Shown here: piece after piece, positions 61,737-64,000 of the stretch
Layout: every line of letters starts with the position of its first letter
Position numbering within the stretch: position 1 is the first letter of the stretch
Origin: Eutrigla gurnardus
Lineage: Eukaryota > Chordata > Actinopteri > Perciformes > Triglidae
NCBI GenBank assembly: GCA_963514095.1
Contig: OY741282.1
Span: forward strand, 19,500,102 to 19,564,101
Length of the DNA stretch: 64,000 bases
Reading direction: 5' to 3'
Program-made: the position numbers and the translations under genes
Notes under the pieces: generated by a model
Databases searched by the model: none
What the model saw: only the letters and a program-made list of their open reading frames with translations
What the model was told of the DNA's origin: nothing

Positions 61737-63553
61737 CAGACGGGTGGGAGCGCACACACGCACGAGGCCCTCGTGATATTTTAAATGTTGACAGCATGCC
61801 TGGCACTCGCAGTCCTCCGTCACCGCGTCTCCATTTCACTCCTCCGGAGAAACACGAGGCATGGAAATCAACGCGCGACACGAGCGGCAATTTGGTGGGA
61901 ATTTATTTCTTGGGTGGGGGGGGAAAAAATAAAAAATTGCTCCTCGACTTGTGCGATTACGACGGCGTTTCATCAGTAATCGTATTTTAGAAGGATGCAA
62001 AGAAAGAAGCGACTAAACGGCCGATTTGTAATATGATTAAAATGAGCAGGCGGACAGTTTCAGCTCCATCACGGAACACAAAAAGCAGAATGGTATCGTT
62101 AAACCATTATGTCACACCCCCCCACCCTGCTTGTCCTCTCACCTCCTTTCAATATGCAACTCGCCGATGTCCTTGTGTGTGCGTGAGAGTGATGCGTCAG
62201 CGTTTCTGATCAGGAATCGTTCCGCTGACGGCCCGTCGCCTCACCTTAAGGACGCGGCGAGGAGAGCCGAGGCGAGGCTCACCTTTGCCACGGCTGACAT
62301 TTTAATTTGTCAACCGCTGGGCCGTCGCTGCTTCCGTCAATAATACATCAATGCATCAGAACAAACGGCGAGGGACACGGGGGGATTTCTGGGTTCGATA
62401 CCATCGACGGCACCGCTGATTAAGGCTGCAGCTGCGGAGCGACTGCAGGTGTGTCGAGAAAAGGAGAGTGAGATCATAACAGATCATACCGGAGGAGATT
62501 ACAGCAAAGGTCACATGTTTCAAACGTATAAATCTCCATTAAAGCACAGGCATGTGAGGTCATTAAGGGGCCAGCGAGAGAATTACAACAGTTTCTCAAA
62601 GCAATGCTTCACTCTTTGGGAAATCTCACATTTTTATATTTTCAGCTCTCCGCATGTGAATTAGTCGGAGTTCGAATCATTTACGACGATATTTCTTCTG
62701 TCTTCTGAGCTTTCCAGGATGTTTTTAACGCCAACATAATGGAAACTGAAGCATCGGTTTCAGATGATGGCAGTGATTTGAGTGAAACCAACCTCTCTCA
62801 CGATGAGAATGTTAACACGCTGATGTTGAGCAGGTATGAAGTTATCTTCTGCTCATTAGCATTAAACACAAAGTGCAGCTGGGATTTGTCTCGCAGTACC
62901 AGACAGTCGGAGATCTCCGCCTACGGGATGTCTGGAGGTTTCTACACGCAACGTTGTTGCTGGAAACGGCGGCTAACGAACCCGAGACCCTCACGTGCCG
63001 TTTAGACGAGCCAATCAGGAGAGCTCCAAAATGATTAGCATCTTTTTTAAACTTGGAACAAAGTGCGGTTCTGTGTTTTTTGCTACATCAGTGTTTCGCA
63101 TGCCAGCGCCACCTCCCTGATAAGCAGTTTGCTAAACTTCAAGACCGAAGAGAATGCCGTTACATTTCAGATATTTGGTCATAAAATGAAAAGTATTTTT
63201 TTCTATCAAAACCACAAAATGCCAACTGGAGCTAAAACAAAAGTCAGGTGATCGCCAAGATCATGACACACTGTCGAAAAAACAGGTTTAAAAACAAACG
63301 AGCTCAGAGTTTAAAAGAATGCTCTTTTAAAAGGAAAGGCTTTTGTTTGAGTGTTAGAAACCAAGTTATGTGAAGGTGACCCGAAAACTGTGATGTGTCA
63401 CATTTTATAAACAAAAAAATAACAACAGAGGGAAAAAAAAGTAATGGTATTGAGAATCCCTTGAATGTTAATATTTCCAAATGCATCATCATCACGCAGC
63501 TCCTCCATCACTTCCCTCCCTCTCTTAGCATGCCACACACTGCTTCCCAATCT

Positions 63554-63556
<3 letters not shown>

Positions 63557-63650
<94 letters not shown>
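63557..63650. repeat. (CA)n microsatellite
   Basis: About 47 CA units. Confidence 0.97.
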
Positions 63651-63652
<2 letters not shown>

Positions 63653-63837
63653 CGTTTTCTCTTGCTGGGACGGTCATTAAGCCCTCACGGTGGCGTCCGA
63701 CAGCGCGGCCGAGACACCTCTCTCCCAGACGTCAATACGGGTTTGGCACACCTTGGCCCACGGCGCCCTCTGAGACCCGACCTGCGTCCTGCACGTGTCA
63801 GCAGAAACAGAAGTCACTGTGTCAGGCTGCTGCCGCC

Positions 63838-63904
63838 ACTCCCTCCACCCCTCCATCCCTCCATCCCTCCCTCCATCCCTCCATCCATCCCTCCATCGCT
63901 CCGT
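63838..63904. repeat. (CCATCCCT)n minisatellite-like tract
   Basis: Repeated CTCCATCCCT words over about 65 bp. Confidence 0.9.
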
Positions 63905-64000
63905 CCGGTCCCAGGGGCAGCGGGTCAATCCTAATTGTATGCTAATCAGGGCATCGCTGGTCTCTCTAACTGCTGACAATCGATGGGTGACATCAAGGTA

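Noticed and set aside
62380..62415. tRNA B-box-like word GGTTCGATACC, and a similar GGATTCGATCC near 50,599
   Set aside because: No A box or acceptor-stem pairing at the proper distance upstream, so neither is a tRNA or a clear tRNA-derived SINE.
62739..63005. An 88-codon ORF starting M-E-T-E-A-S-V-S-D-D-G-S
   Set aside because: The start looks protein-like, but the frame soon runs into TTAGCA/GTTAACA-type fish repeat wording. No splice partner or recognised homologue is seen.

Overview
The window looks like nuclear DNA of a ray-finned (teleost) fish. It carries a split vertebrate gene with canonical GT-AG introns, very dense (CA)n/(GT)n microsatellites, hAT-like and foldback DNA transposon remnants, and long gene-poor stretches. 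There is no operon structure, no bacterial or viral gene and no CRISPR array. Nearly all long ORFs in the window are chance or simple-repeat readings.

The one gene I can identify is RAPGEF1 (C3G, a guanine nucleotide exchange factor for Rap1). It lies on the minus strand and fills about 1-24,000. Its 5' half is here: first exon at 23,941-23,968 (M-S-G-K-I-E-S-K-Q), exon 2 at 2,650-2,795, exon 3 at 1,891-2,069, exon 4 at 174-330 and the start of exon 5 at 1-82, which runs off the left edge. The splice phases chain without a break and give about 197 residues matching the N-terminal regulatory region of C3G. The CRK-binding proline-rich centre and the catalytic REM/CDC25 domains lie outside the window. 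A second, phase-compatible first exon (M-G-N-I-S..., 18,846-18,927) sits inside the 21 kb first intron and implies a second promoter.

Intron 1 (2,796-23,940) holds an old hAT-like element (5,710-6,125), several microsatellites, a possible plus-strand exon with strong splice signals (4,633-4,707), and otherwise unique AT-leaning sequence. The probable promoter is at about 23,970-24,285 and has a CTCF-like motif at its outer edge.

From 24 kb to 64 kb I recognise no protein-coding exon. This 40 kb holds a 412-bp foldback element (28,386-28,797), a fragment of a widespread fish dispersed repeat (about 29,810-29,955), a pair of related inverted-repeat elements (32,158-32,345 and 35,691-36,692), and a degenerate hAT-like element (44,840-45,241). 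The second of the related pair was invaded by a hAT-type element with a perfect 8-bp target duplication and an internal 31/36-bp satellite. There are also many long (CA)n arrays and at least 21 mononucleotide C/G runs of 10 bases or more, where the gene body has none. Several short homeodomain- and octamer-motif-rich patches are candidates for conserved regulatory elements.

The most interesting points are the alternative C3G N terminus, a 5' splice site built from the first unit of a (GT)n microsatellite, the nested transposon with its quantised satellite, and the sharp rise in G/C homopolymers upstream of the gene. I found no convincing new multi-gene system.
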